From NCBI GenBank assembly GCA_003455235.1, contig DMRT01000070.1:1-6605 (forward strand): DNA of 6,605 bases, given 5' to 3'. Positions 1 through 6,321 of this stretch are shown in pieces (the first letter of the stretch is position 1; every line of letters begins with the position of its first letter). The notes below the pieces were generated by a model that was not told where the DNA came from, searched no databases, and saw only the letters and a list, made by a program, of their open reading frames with translations. The translations under genes were made by a program, and so were the position numbers. This DNA comes from Chitinophagaceae bacterium. GTDB lineage: Bacteria > Bacteroidota > Bacteroidia > Chitinophagales > Chitinophagaceae.

Positions 1-813
1 CACTTTCATAAAAGAAAGGAAGGTGTACGACCCGTTCTTCTGTTGACTCCACGGAAAGGGATCGCCGTAGCTGTTGATGAAACGAACCACGATGAAGAGG
101 GCGATGAGACCGAAGCCGGTGTAATACAATATTTTTCTGCGCTGTGCAGAAGAAAATTTTGCGGTAAATAATATGCCGGCGCAGTAGCCCAGCAGCATCA
201 ACCCCGTCCAGGCAACAAAAGGATAGATCATCAGGAGGAAATGGTTGGGGCTAATGGTATACACTTTAAAGAAGCCGGTATGAAAGAGGTCCCACCAGAA
301 ATTTGGTTTAAATCCCGGCGCCGATTCGGGAATGTCGAGCAGGTTATGCCCGAATACTATAATTATTCCAAGCACCAGGATAAAACGGTAGGGCAGGTGA
401 ATGAGTAGTCCGAGCAATACCATGCTGATGCCGATGGCCCAGATCACCTGCATCACGATCACGTGCAGGAGGGGATCAAATGTCCACGCAAAGGAGATGA
501 TGACGAACTCGGCGAATATCAGCCACAGTCCCCGTTTGATGAGGAAGGCACTCAGTTCTTTTTTTGTTTTGCGGAGGCTTTGCAGGTAGATGGATGCCCC
601 GGAAAGAAAAACAAAGATGGGGGCACAGAAATGCGTGATCCAGCGGGTGGCATATAAAACCGGCGTGGTGCTGGCGAGGTCGAGCGGATCACCGGTATTG
701 GCGCTGATGTGGAAGAAGTCACGTACATGATCCAATGCCATGATCACCATGGCCAGTCCGCGGACGATATCGATGGATTCAATCCTTTTTGAGGTGTTCA
801 GTGTTGCCTGCAT
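1..813 (-). CDS. DUF1624/HGSNAT-type membrane acyltransferase-like protein (3' end outside window)
   Basis: Partial gene: 271 codons are open from an ATG at 813 to the window edge with no stop, so the C-terminus is missing (relatives are usually about 370-400 residues). The N-terminus has the hallmark of the heparan-alpha-glucosaminide N-acetyltransferase catalytic family (PF07786/DUF1624): SIDIVRGLAMVIMALDHVRD at residues 13-32, with D15, R18, H29, R31 and D32 in the usual places. Hydrophobic spans follow at about 15-30, 60-78, 92-110, 115-138, 143-157, 190-216 and 229-245, so it is a polytopic inner-membrane protein. Family knowledge: the human member moves acetyl from cytosolic acetyl-CoA across the lysosomal membrane to a sugar amine; bacterial members are mostly uncharacterised, so substrate here is unknown. 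It lies 12 bases downstream of the 307-residue protein gene and is the last visible gene of the operon. Its start is preceded by an A-rich stretch and no Shine-Dalgarno sequence. Confidence 0.88.
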   Translation of the reverse strand, partial: MQATLNTSKRIESIDIVRGLAMVIMALDHVRDFFHISANTGDPLDLASTTPVLYATRWITHFCAPIFVFLSGASIYLQSLRKTKKELSAFLIKRGLWLIFAEFVIISFAWTFDPLLHVIVMQVIWAIGISMVLLGLLIHLPYRFILVLGIIIVFGHNLLDIPESAPGFKPNFWWDLFHTGFFKVYTISPNHFLLMIYPFVAWTGLMLLGYCAGILFTAKFSSAQRRKILYYTGFGLIALFIVVRFINSYGDPFPWSQQKNGSYTFLSFMKV

Positions 814-825
814 GATTGTTTTTTA

Positions 826-1749
826 TTATTCCAGTTGATATTCTTTTTTAAAGTCACGTATGAGCTCATTTGCCAATTCTTTAGTCCGAATATACCGGGT
901 ATCAATTCCGTACCGCAGGTTTCTTTGCTGCACAAAAGTCATATTCAGCATCTCCCTTATTTCCTTTCTCTTATTTTCCAGGGATTCTGTTTTGGCAGCG
1001 AAATAATATTCTTTGGTCTCCCTCGACATGGTATCCAATGCCATAAGCCTTAACTTTGATATATCATGATGATATTGGGGGTCAATGATTTCATTTATCA
1101 ACTTCAGTAACATATTCCCTCTTATCTGGTGATTACTGAATTCTCCTTCAATTTCATTTACAAGAGCATTGTACTTCATCAGTTTTTCCAGCAATTGATA
1201 ATTTTTGAAATACCGGAGGCTGCCTGAGTTTTTAATTTGTTCAAAAGTGGCCCTGTTCCAGGAAATCGGAACTGTCCAATACATAAAGCGGGTATAAAAT
1301 GAAAATTGGGTAGCATCCCGGCCTTCCAGCTTTCTCTTGCTCAGATTCAGCAGCGTATCCGTGATAGCAATAAAGAGTTCAGACGATTTTTTTTGAATAT
1401 CAATGGCCGCGGTATCACTTTGTAAATCATGCACTAAAGATGTCGCGAATTCTTTTGCCCGCTGGTGTTCAAGAGTATGTTCTAACTGGTACTCTGCCAA
1501 AAAACCGCAGAACACGGCCAGGAACAGCATCAGAAATTCCCAGAAATAATCTTTCCAGGTTTTTTTTCCGTGGCCGGAGTGGGTGTGATGGTGTACTTCC
1601 ATGTTATCGTTTGAATCGTTTAAAGCATTTAATTCGTTTGAAGGTTGTTCAGCCGCAGGCATTTCCTTGAATGATGAGCCACCATCCATGAACGACTCTT
1701 TGTCCTGCGCCGGTTGTTCGGATTCTGTATTTTTATTTTCTTCGCTCAT
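826..1749 (-). CDS. Single-span membrane protein with His-rich tail, DUF6090-like, function unknown
   Basis: 307-residue protein starting at the ATG at 1749. Residues 1-50 are polar, acidic and low-complexity (probably disordered). Then comes a His cluster, HHHTHSGHGKK at 53-63, and an aromatic-rich amphipathic lead into one transmembrane helix at about 69-86. Residues 90-307 are highly charged and helical, probably partly coiled coil. The segment WNRATFEQIKNSGSLRYFKN (164-183) resembles the conserved 'T-[FY]-x-x-[IL]-K-x-SG-x-L-R' motif I associate with DUF6090-type Bacteroidota proteins; that assignment is tentative. Topology is inferred as N-in with the long C-terminal domain periplasmic. 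A TTG at 1794 would add 15 residues, but that stretch is the end of the 27-residue gene in another frame and lacks the family look, so the ATG is preferred. The gene is visibly more AT-rich than its neighbours. It sits one base after the stop of the 27-residue gene and 12 bases before the DUF1624 gene. Function unknown. Confidence 0.8.
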   Translation of the reverse strand: MSEENKNTESEQPAQDKESFMDGGSSFKEMPAAEQPSNELNALNDSNDNMEVHHHTHSGHGKKTWKDYFWEFLMLFLAVFCGFLAEYQLEHTLEHQRAKEFATSLVHDLQSDTAAIDIQKKSSELFIAITDTLLNLSKRKLEGRDATQFSFYTRFMYWTVPISWNRATFEQIKNSGSLRYFKNYQLLEKLMKYNALVNEIEGEFSNHQIRGNMLLKLINEIIDPQYHHDISKLRLMALDTMSRETKEYYFAAKTESLENKRKEIREMLNMTFVQQRNLRYGIDTRYIRTKELANELIRDFKKEYQLE

Positions 1750-1750
1750 A

Positions 1751-1834
1751 TCAGTTTTTAAAATACCTGTATAAAATTGCTGCGGCAAAGCCAATGATTA
1801 AGTAAATGATAAACCTTAATAACCGTTGTTTCAT
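1751..1834 (-). CDS. 27-residue single-span membrane micro-protein, translationally coupled
   Basis: A very short ORF, 27 codons plus TGA. It begins MKQRLLRF, has a hydrophobic core at about residues 8-22 (FIIYLIIGFAAAILY) and ends RYFKN, so both ends are basic around a single short transmembrane helix. Its ATG overlaps the TGA of the DUF418 gene in the ATGA arrangement typical of translational coupling, and its own TGA is followed after one base by the ATG of the 307-residue protein. This exact fit between two real genes on the same strand, filling the only gap between them, is the main reason to call it genuine. I do not recognise the family. By analogy with small subunits such as CydX, KdpF or AcrZ it could stabilise a larger membrane partner, most obviously the DUF418 protein; a type I toxin-like peptide is a less likely alternative because it is embedded in an operon. 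Expression is not proven by sequence alone. Confidence 0.68.
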   Translation of the reverse strand: MKQRLLRFIIYLIIGFAAAILYRYFKN

Positions 1835-3084
1835 ACAGATGCTGTTTTCCTGAATGGTTGCCACTGCTTATAGGTAGCGCTCCGCCATATCCATTCCACG
1901 GGACCATAGTTGAAATAACGCAACCAAACAGTGCTAATAATAATCTGAATAATGAATACCGCGATTCCGAACAGGGTGTAATAAAACGGCCCCATGGTGC
2001 CCGAATATCCAAGCCCGGCCCCCAGGAAAACAAAATTGCCGATGAGCGACTGCATCATGTAATTGCTGAATGCCATCTTGCCAACCGGGGCCAGCACCGA
2101 TAATATTTTTTTACCGGCGGCCGCCTGGAAGCTCAGCATAAAAATTCCCACATAGGCCATGGCCAGCGGCGCCACACCCAGCGCATAGGCAATGGTTTGG
2201 TACAGGCCCTTTGTTTTCAGGTTAAAGTAATCATCCATAAAATAGGTCATGTAGCGGGCAAGGTAAAAATTGGCGGGCAGGCCGATAAGCAATCCAACAC
2301 CGATCACCCAGTAGATGATCTTTTTATTCTGAGCAATGTTTTTATAAAAATCAGAACGGCCCAGTGCGTAACCTACCAGGAACATGCCCAGCACCTTGGG
2401 TATGCGGCTTACAAAAAACAAATATCCATACCGGTAAAAGAAACCCGCCACGTTTCCTTTTAACATGTCCCACCAATTGGCATTCTTTGCAAATTCGCGG
2501 TAACTCTCTTCGCTGTTTACCCCGGTTAAAAGCGTATCAATTTTTTGCCCGGTTTCAAATAATAAACCAGCGGGTGCATTCAGCCATTGCCACTGCGATT
2601 TGGCGGCGTATAAAGCAACGGGTAACAGGGTAAGACTGATGCCCGTGATCAGCAGTGTTTTGTTGGAGAACTTCCGCAGGGGCAATAATAAAAAACCCAG
2701 CATGGCATAAAAGAGAACGATATCTCCCGGCCATATCATCATATGAACAAAGCCCAGCAACAGCATAAACAACAAACGTCTTTTTATGGTGGGCAGGGCA
2801 TTGATGCCTTTTTCGGCGGCTCTTTTAAATTGCAGGGCAATGCCCCAGCCGAATAATAAACTGAAGATGGAATAGAATTTTCCTTCGATGAACATATGAT
2901 GGAGGAACCCCATCTTGTGGTCCCATTCGGGAAGCAGCATGGCGCCTTGCTGACCGCTTCCGGGATTGTACCCGCTGAAGCCGGCCCCGAGGTTGGCTAT
3001 AAAAATGCCGAGTATGGCAAATCCACGAAGCACATCCATGAAGATTTCCCGTTCGTTGGTTTGAACCGGGGTAAGGGTTTGCAT
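1831..3084 (-). CDS. DUF418 (YeiB-like) multi-span membrane protein
   Basis: 417-residue polytopic membrane protein. The N-terminus EIFMDVLRGFAILGIFIANL (13-32) is the usual DUF418/YeiB opening. It is followed by EGKFYSIFSLLFGWG (67-81), the conserved G-x-x-H...GDI block (LLGFVHMMIWPGDIVLFYAM, 109-128), and the C-terminal DUF418 domain (PF04235) from about 240, with GKMAFSNYMMQSL (335-347) and GPVEWIWRSATY (394-405). I estimate about ten membrane spans. The reading frame stays open upstream to 3285, but the ATG at 3084 is chosen because homologous sequence begins just after it and the extension would run through the divergent promoter region. Length fits the family. DUF418 proteins are related to membrane acyltransferases, and some are proposed transporters; the reaction is unknown. 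It is the first gene of a leftward operon, and its TGA overlaps the ATG of the 27-residue gene by four bases. Confidence 0.92.
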   Translation of the reverse strand: MQTLTPVQTNEREIFMDVLRGFAILGIFIANLGAGFSGYNPGSGQQGAMLLPEWDHKMGFLHHMFIEGKFYSIFSLLFGWGIALQFKRAAEKGINALPTIKRRLLFMLLLGFVHMMIWPGDIVLFYAMLGFLLLPLRKFSNKTLLITGISLTLLPVALYAAKSQWQWLNAPAGLLFETGQKIDTLLTGVNSEESYREFAKNANWWDMLKGNVAGFFYRYGYLFFVSRIPKVLGMFLVGYALGRSDFYKNIAQNKKIIYWVIGVGLLIGLPANFYLARYMTYFMDDYFNLKTKGLYQTIAYALGVAPLAMAYVGIFMLSFQAAAGKKILSVLAPVGKMAFSNYMMQSLIGNFVFLGAGLGYSGTMGPFYYTLFGIAVFIIQIIISTVWLRYFNYGPVEWIWRSATYKQWQPFRKTASV

Positions 3085-3303
3085 AACAGTAGTTGTTAAA
3101 GGGTGATATTCCTTTGGCGACGAGGTGAGTATGTTTGTATTACATGGGGAGGGGATCGGGGGTGGCAAACAGCCGGAACTATCTTTAAAGAAACAAATTT
3201 TACGGCACACGGCAAAGGATAAATAGCGGAGCAGCGGTAACAGAAATAAAACCCGGTTTGCTACCTTAGCCGGCCATTCAATCACCCACTCAAATTACAT
3301 TGT
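3085..3303. other. Divergent intergenic region
   Basis: 219 bases separate the divergently transcribed DUF418 and M28 peptidase genes, so it must carry promoters for both. For the leftward operon the best I can offer is a weak pair on the minus strand, TTGCCA (3163-3168) and TAATAC (3137-3142), spaced by 20 bases. It does not match the Bacteroidota TAnnTTTG -7 consensus beyond the leading TA, so it is only a suggestion. There is a purine-rich G stretch at about 3146-3162. No hairpin-rich leader, riboswitch or clear operator palindrome was seen. Confidence 0.6.
3262..3269 (+). promoter_or_regulatory. Possible Bacteroidota -7 element for the M28 peptidase gene
   Basis: TACCTTAG differs by one base from the Bacteroidota primary-sigma -7 consensus TAnnTTTG. 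It lies 34 bases before the ATG, a plausible leader length. No convincing TTG -33 element is present about 19-21 bases upstream, which lowers confidence. A second near match, TATCTTTA at 3180-3187, is farther away. Confidence 0.35.
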
Positions 3304-4860
3304 ATGAAACGCACATTCCGATTATTGTTATTTGCCAGCCTGCTGCTGCCTCTTACTGCATTCCCGCAGGGAAAGGATTCGCTGATGGTGGCGGCCATCA
3401 TCAAGGAAGCCACCGAAAATTCACAACTCGAAAACCTGGCCAATGAACTGCTCAATGGCATTGGCCCAAGGCTGGTGGGCACCCCCAAGATGCAGAAGGC
3501 GCACGACTGGGCCGTGGCCAATTATTCCGCCTGGGGCATTACCGCCCGTAATGAAAAATGGGGCGAATGGCGTGGATGGGAGCGTGGCATTACACATATT
3601 GATATGATTGAACCCTGGGTGAAAACGCTGGAAGGAACACAACTGGCCTGGAGCCCGAATACCGCTGGTAAATCCATTACGGCCGGGCTCGTCATTATTC
3701 CCGACCTGGCCGATTCGATGGCCTTTCAAAACTGGTTGCCGGCTGTGAAAGGGAAATTCGTGATGATATCGATGAAGCAGCCTACGGGGCGGCCCGATTA
3801 TAACTGGGATGAATTTGGCACCAAGGAATCGGTGGAGAAGATGAAGAAAGAACGTACGGCCCAGCAGGATGCCTGGCGCAAACGGATCAGTAAAACGGGG
3901 CTGACAAACAGCACGCTGGCCCTCGCACTGGAAAAAGCAGGGGCGGTTGGTATCGTTGGTTCCAACTGGTCGGCCGGTTTTGGGGTGAACAAGATTTTTG
4001 ATGCAAAGACTAAGAAGATCCCCACCATCGACATCGGGCTGGAAGATTACGGGTTGCTGTACCGCCTGGTGGAATCAGGTAAAAATCCAACGATCAGCGT
4101 TCGGGCCGATTCAAAAGAACTGGGCATGATGCCCACTTACAATACCATAGCCGAAATAAAAGGATCTGAATTGCCCGACGAATACGTGATGCTGTCGGCC
4201 CATTTTGATTCATGGGATGGCGGCACGGGAGCAACCGACAATGGAACCGGTACGCTGGTTATGATGGAAACCATGCGGATACTTAAAAAGATCTATCCTA
4301 ACCCAAAGCGTACCATACTCGTTGGTCATTGGGGAAGTGAGGAACAGGGGTTGAATGGTTCCCGTGCATTTGTGGAAGATCATCCGGATATCATTAAAAA
4401 CATGCAGGCTCTTTTTAACCAGGATAACGGAACAGGCCGGGTGGTTACCATTGGTGGGGCCGGTTTCCTGCATTCTTATGATTACATCGGTCGTTGGCTG
4501 GCGAGGGTGCCGGCCGGTTATAAGCAGGCGCTGGAAACCAGGTTCCCGGGATCGCCGGCAGGAGGCGGATCCGATAACGCATCTTTTGTGGCGGCGGGAG
4601 TACCGGCATTCAGCCTCAGTTCCAACAGCTGGTTGTATGGAAGCTATACCTGGCATACCAACCGGGATACTTATGATAAGATTGTGTTTGACGATGTACG
4701 CAACAATGCAATCCTTACAGCCATTCTTGTTTACATGGCCTGCGAAGACCCGAACAGAACACAGCGTGATAAGATTGTATTGCCAGCCAACCCACGTACG
4801 GGTGAGCCGGGTAAGTGGCCGGAGCAACGGTCGCCGACAAGAAAAGGAGGGGTTGATTAA
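3304..4860 (+). CDS. Secreted M28-family zinc metallopeptidase with PA-like domain
   Basis: 518-residue exported peptidase. Residues 1 to about 21 form a signal peptide (basic MKRTFR, then a Leu-rich core, cleavage near AFPQ). An N-terminal part (30-120) is followed by a PA-like insert (about 125-270, including LALEKAGAVGIVGSNW at 207-222). The M28 catalytic core runs from about 280. The co-catalytic zinc ligands are all visible: H300 in SAHFDSW (with D302), bridging D312 in TDNGTG, catalytic-base/ligand pair E346-E347 in GSEEQGLNGS, D374 in NQDNGTG and H451 in TWHTNRDTYD. The family (aminopeptidases and carboxypeptidase Q) cleaves amino acids or dipeptides from peptides; the layout is closest to the carboxypeptidase Q type, and exact specificity cannot be read from sequence. 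Location is probably periplasmic or extracellular; there is no lipobox Cys and no type IX sorting domain at the C-terminus. It is transcribed alone, with its own promoter region and a terminator hairpin nine bases after the stop. Confidence 0.94.
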   Translation: MKRTFRLLLFASLLLPLTAFPQGKDSLMVAAIIKEATENSQLENLANELLNGIGPRLVGTPKMQKAHDWAVANYSAWGITARNEKWGEWRGWERGITHIDMIEPWVKTLEGTQLAWSPNTAGKSITAGLVIIPDLADSMAFQNWLPAVKGKFVMISMKQPTGRPDYNWDEFGTKESVEKMKKERTAQQDAWRKRISKTGLTNSTLALALEKAGAVGIVGSNWSAGFGVNKIFDAKTKKIPTIDIGLEDYGLLYRLVESGKNPTISVRADSKELGMMPTYNTIAEIKGSELPDEYVMLSAHFDSWDGGTGATDNGTGTLVMMETMRILKKIYPNPKRTILVGHWGSEEQGLNGSRAFVEDHPDIIKNMQALFNQDNGTGRVVTIGGAGFLHSYDYIGRWLARVPAGYKQALETRFPGSPAGGGSDNASFVAAGVPAFSLSSNSWLYGSYTWHTNRDTYDKIVFDDVRNNAILTAILVYMACEDPNRTQRDKIVLPANPRTGEPGKWPEQRSPTRKGGVD

Positions 4861-4868
4861 ATAATATC

Positions 4869-4901
4869 TGAACCACATAGGCCATTGGTCTATGTGGTTC
4901 A
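4869..4901. terminator. Bidirectional hairpin terminator between convergent genes
   Basis: A nearly perfect palindrome: TGAACCACATAG (4869-4880) pairs with CTATGTGGTTCA (4890-4901). The stem continues inward through a G-T wobble and two C-G pairs to a three-base ATT loop, about 15 pairs in all. It is flanked by AT-rich sequence on both sides (ATAATTTTC to the right, AAATAATAT to the left) rather than a long T run. It sits in the 51-base gap between the stop of the rightward M28 gene and the stop of the leftward SnoaL-like gene, so it probably ends transcription in both directions. Confidence 0.82.
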
Positions 4902-4911
4902 TAATTTTCAA

Positions 4912-5262
4912 TTATTCAGTTAAGCCCTGTTGCTTAAGGAAAGAGAGTTTATCCCAGTAACCACGCTGGAATACAATTTTATCATTCACGATGTGGAAGA
5001 AGCCGCAGCCTCTTAATCCCAGCGGGTCTTTCCATTCCAGCATGCCCCATTCCCCGTCCTGGAAAATATTTTCAATGATGCAAACCATGGTAGCCCGGCT
5101 GAATTCCGTGGTAAACATCTGCTTGATGGCTTCTTTGCCAACGAGGGGATCGGCCACCACCTGGTGATTGATGGCATCATCGGCATAAAATTCAGCCAGG
5201 GCATCAGCATTGGCGGTGTTGAAGGTGTCCACCCATTTTCGTATAAGTTCTCTTGGTTCCAT
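4912..5262 (-). CDS. SnoaL-like / NTF2-superfamily small protein
   Basis: 116-residue cytosolic protein with no signal peptide. The N-terminal helix ELIRKWVDTFNTANADALAEFYADDAINH (5-33) followed by a G-K-E-A-I-x-x-M-F segment (42-50) is the standard opening of SnoaL-like/NTF2-fold proteins. The rest (beta strands around 57-77 and 86-103, ending GYWDKLSFLKQQGL) completes one cone-shaped domain of normal length. Family members include polyketide cyclases, isomerases and many uncharacterised proteins that bind small hydrophobic ligands; the sequence does not say which reaction, if any, this one performs. The ATG at 5262 lies five bases after the S41 peptidase stop, so it is almost certainly cotranscribed with that gene. 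The start is preceded by AAAATAAAA and no Shine-Dalgarno sequence. Confidence 0.88.
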   Translation of the reverse strand: MEPRELIRKWVDTFNTANADALAEFYADDAINHQVVADPLVGKEAIKQMFTTEFSRATMVCIIENIFQDGEWGMLEWKDPLGLRGCGFFHIVNDKIVFQRGYWDKLSFLKQQGLTE

Positions 5263-5267
5263 GTGTT

Positions 5268-6278
5268 TTATTTTGAAAGCCAGGCAATGGCAGCCTTTAT
5301 TTTTTCGTCACTCATCAGTTGGCCGAAGTTATCGGTTGTATACATTAGCAGGTCCGGGTCAACGGTCCGCCTGTATACATTCATTTTCCGGTCGGCTACA
5401 AAATAAGATGCCAGGTTGATCGACAGGTTGGGCGGATACTGGAAAAAACCGTTAGACGTAGTGTACCCATCGGCCGTTGGTTCTCCGATGAAATAGGTGC
5501 GTGGCCGTTGCTTAAATGCAATGGCCGTCATGCTGCCCGAACTTCCGGTTACGGGGCCGGTAAGGATCACCACGGGCAGTTGACTGTTATCTGTGTGGCA
5601 GGCCGCTTTAATGCTGGTGGCCTGGTAATCGTTGCTGAAAAAATCATTGTTGCGGATCTGCCATTTACGCACCACGTTGTTGTCAATATCTGTTTCGTAC
5701 CCGATCGCCGTGTTCCCCAAAAAAGAACTGAGCCCCGCAAGCATCGGGTACATATTGCCACCGCTGTTGAGCCGCAGGTCGATGATGAATCCCCCGAGTG
5801 TGTGGCTGCTCAGCCGGCAGACGGTATCGTGCAGGGCCTGTGCATACCGGTTTATTTCTTCATTTCCCCAGGCACTGATAGCGGGAACCACCAGGTACCC
5901 GTATTTTTTCTCCAGCACTGTGCTGTAAAACATGCCGGTAACAGCTTCTGCCCGTTCCCGGGTTGGTTTGATGCGTTTATATACTGAATCTTCCAGCGGG
6001 TTATAATGGCCATAGTACCGGCCATTGATCATAAAAGAACTGTGAACATCGTTAAGCTGTTTCAGCACATTCACAAAACAGTTCATTGTGTCGTTTAGTG
6101 TTTTGGAAGAACGGATGCAGGCGTGAAAATCCGCATCTGTCTGCTGCCAGTTAATGGAATTGCGGAATATATTGTTTCGCTTGATGAAAGCATACACGCT
6201 GTCTGGCACTGCCGGGAACTGTGCAGCAGAAGGAATTGAAGCCGCAACAAGCAGGAATAAGAATAATGCTCTTTTCAT
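5268..6278 (-). CDS. Secreted S41-family serine peptidase (tricorn/Ctp-like), no PDZ domain evident
   Basis: 336-residue protein with a signal peptide (MKRALFLFLLVAASIPSAAQ, cleavage near residue 19-20), so periplasmic or secreted. The segment LNDVHSSFM (75-83) matches the S41 L-x-D-x-H motif, with H79 the likely catalytic base. The peptidase core runs from about 125 to 310: GFIIDLRLNSGGNM (163-176) is the conserved D-x-R-x-N-x-G-G strand-turn, and TGSSGSMTAIAFKQRPRTYFIGEPT carries the nucleophile region at 244-268. By spacing to GE (265-266), S246 aligns with the catalytic serine of Ctp enzymes. The Ctp lysine position (271) is Gly, so this is better read as a His/Ser tricorn-like (S41B) member. 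No PDZ domain is visible between the N-terminal helical part and the core. S41 enzymes degrade or trim peptides; the target is unknown. It lies 43 bases after the RluA-family gene and five bases before the SnoaL-like gene. Confidence 0.9.
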   Translation of the reverse strand: MKRALFLFLLVAASIPSAAQFPAVPDSVYAFIKRNNIFRNSINWQQTDADFHACIRSSKTLNDTMNCFVNVLKQLNDVHSSFMINGRYYGHYNPLEDSVYKRIKPTRERAEAVTGMFYSTVLEKKYGYLVVPAISAWGNEEINRYAQALHDTVCRLSSHTLGGFIIDLRLNSGGNMYPMLAGLSSFLGNTAIGYETDIDNNVVRKWQIRNNDFFSNDYQATSIKAACHTDNSQLPVVILTGPVTGSSGSMTAIAFKQRPRTYFIGEPTADGYTTSNGFFQYPPNLSINLASYFVADRKMNVYRRTVDPDLLMYTTDNFGQLMSDEKIKAAIAWLSK

Positions 6279-6297
6279 GGAGCAGGTATATTATGTA

Positions 6298-6312
6298 TTT
6301 TTTAAAAAAAAA
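6298..6312. other. T6A9 tract upstream of the S41 peptidase gene
   Basis: On the plus strand six T are followed directly by nine A, within the 43-base gap between the RluA-family stop and the S41 peptidase ATG. On the coding (minus) strand this reads T9A6 and is followed by AT-rich TACATAATATA. There is no hairpin before the T run, so it is not a typical intrinsic terminator. It could be an AT-rich promoter or bent-DNA element for the S41-SnoaL pair, but no consensus promoter was recognised. Confidence 0.3.
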
Positions 6313-6321
6313 CTTCTTTGT

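Noticed and set aside
401..657. Two short plus-strand open frames opposite the DUF1624 gene
   Set aside because: They are antisense to a clearly conserved membrane protein and show no coding features.
1750..1794. TTG start adding 15 residues to the 307-residue protein
   Set aside because: The added codons are the out-of-frame reading of the 27-residue gene; the ATG at 1749 sits one base after that gene's stop and gives a normal start.
1758..2033. 91-codon minus-strand open frame over the 3' end of the DUF418 gene and the micro-protein
   Set aside because: It is out of frame with both genes that fit the junctions and has no family features; it competes with the well-supported DUF418 C-terminus.
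3085..3285. N-terminal extension of the DUF418 protein by 67 residues (open frame to an ATG at 3285)
   Set aside because: The extension has Pro- and Cys-rich low-quality sequence without family similarity, and it would cover nearly the whole divergent promoter region; the ATG at 3084 sits directly before the conserved start of the family.
4355..4864. 169-codon plus-strand open frame inside the M28 gene
   Set aside because: It overlaps the catalytic core in another frame, and its Arg- and Trp-rich composition looks like frame shadow.
4210..4911. 233-codon open frame on the minus strand opposite the M28 peptidase gene
   Set aside because: It is antisense to a clear peptidase with all catalytic residues, runs through the terminator hairpin, and has no recognisable domain, signal or promoter.
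6298..6312. Intrinsic terminator after the RluA-family gene
   Set aside because: A run of nine T is present on the coding strand, but no stem precedes it.
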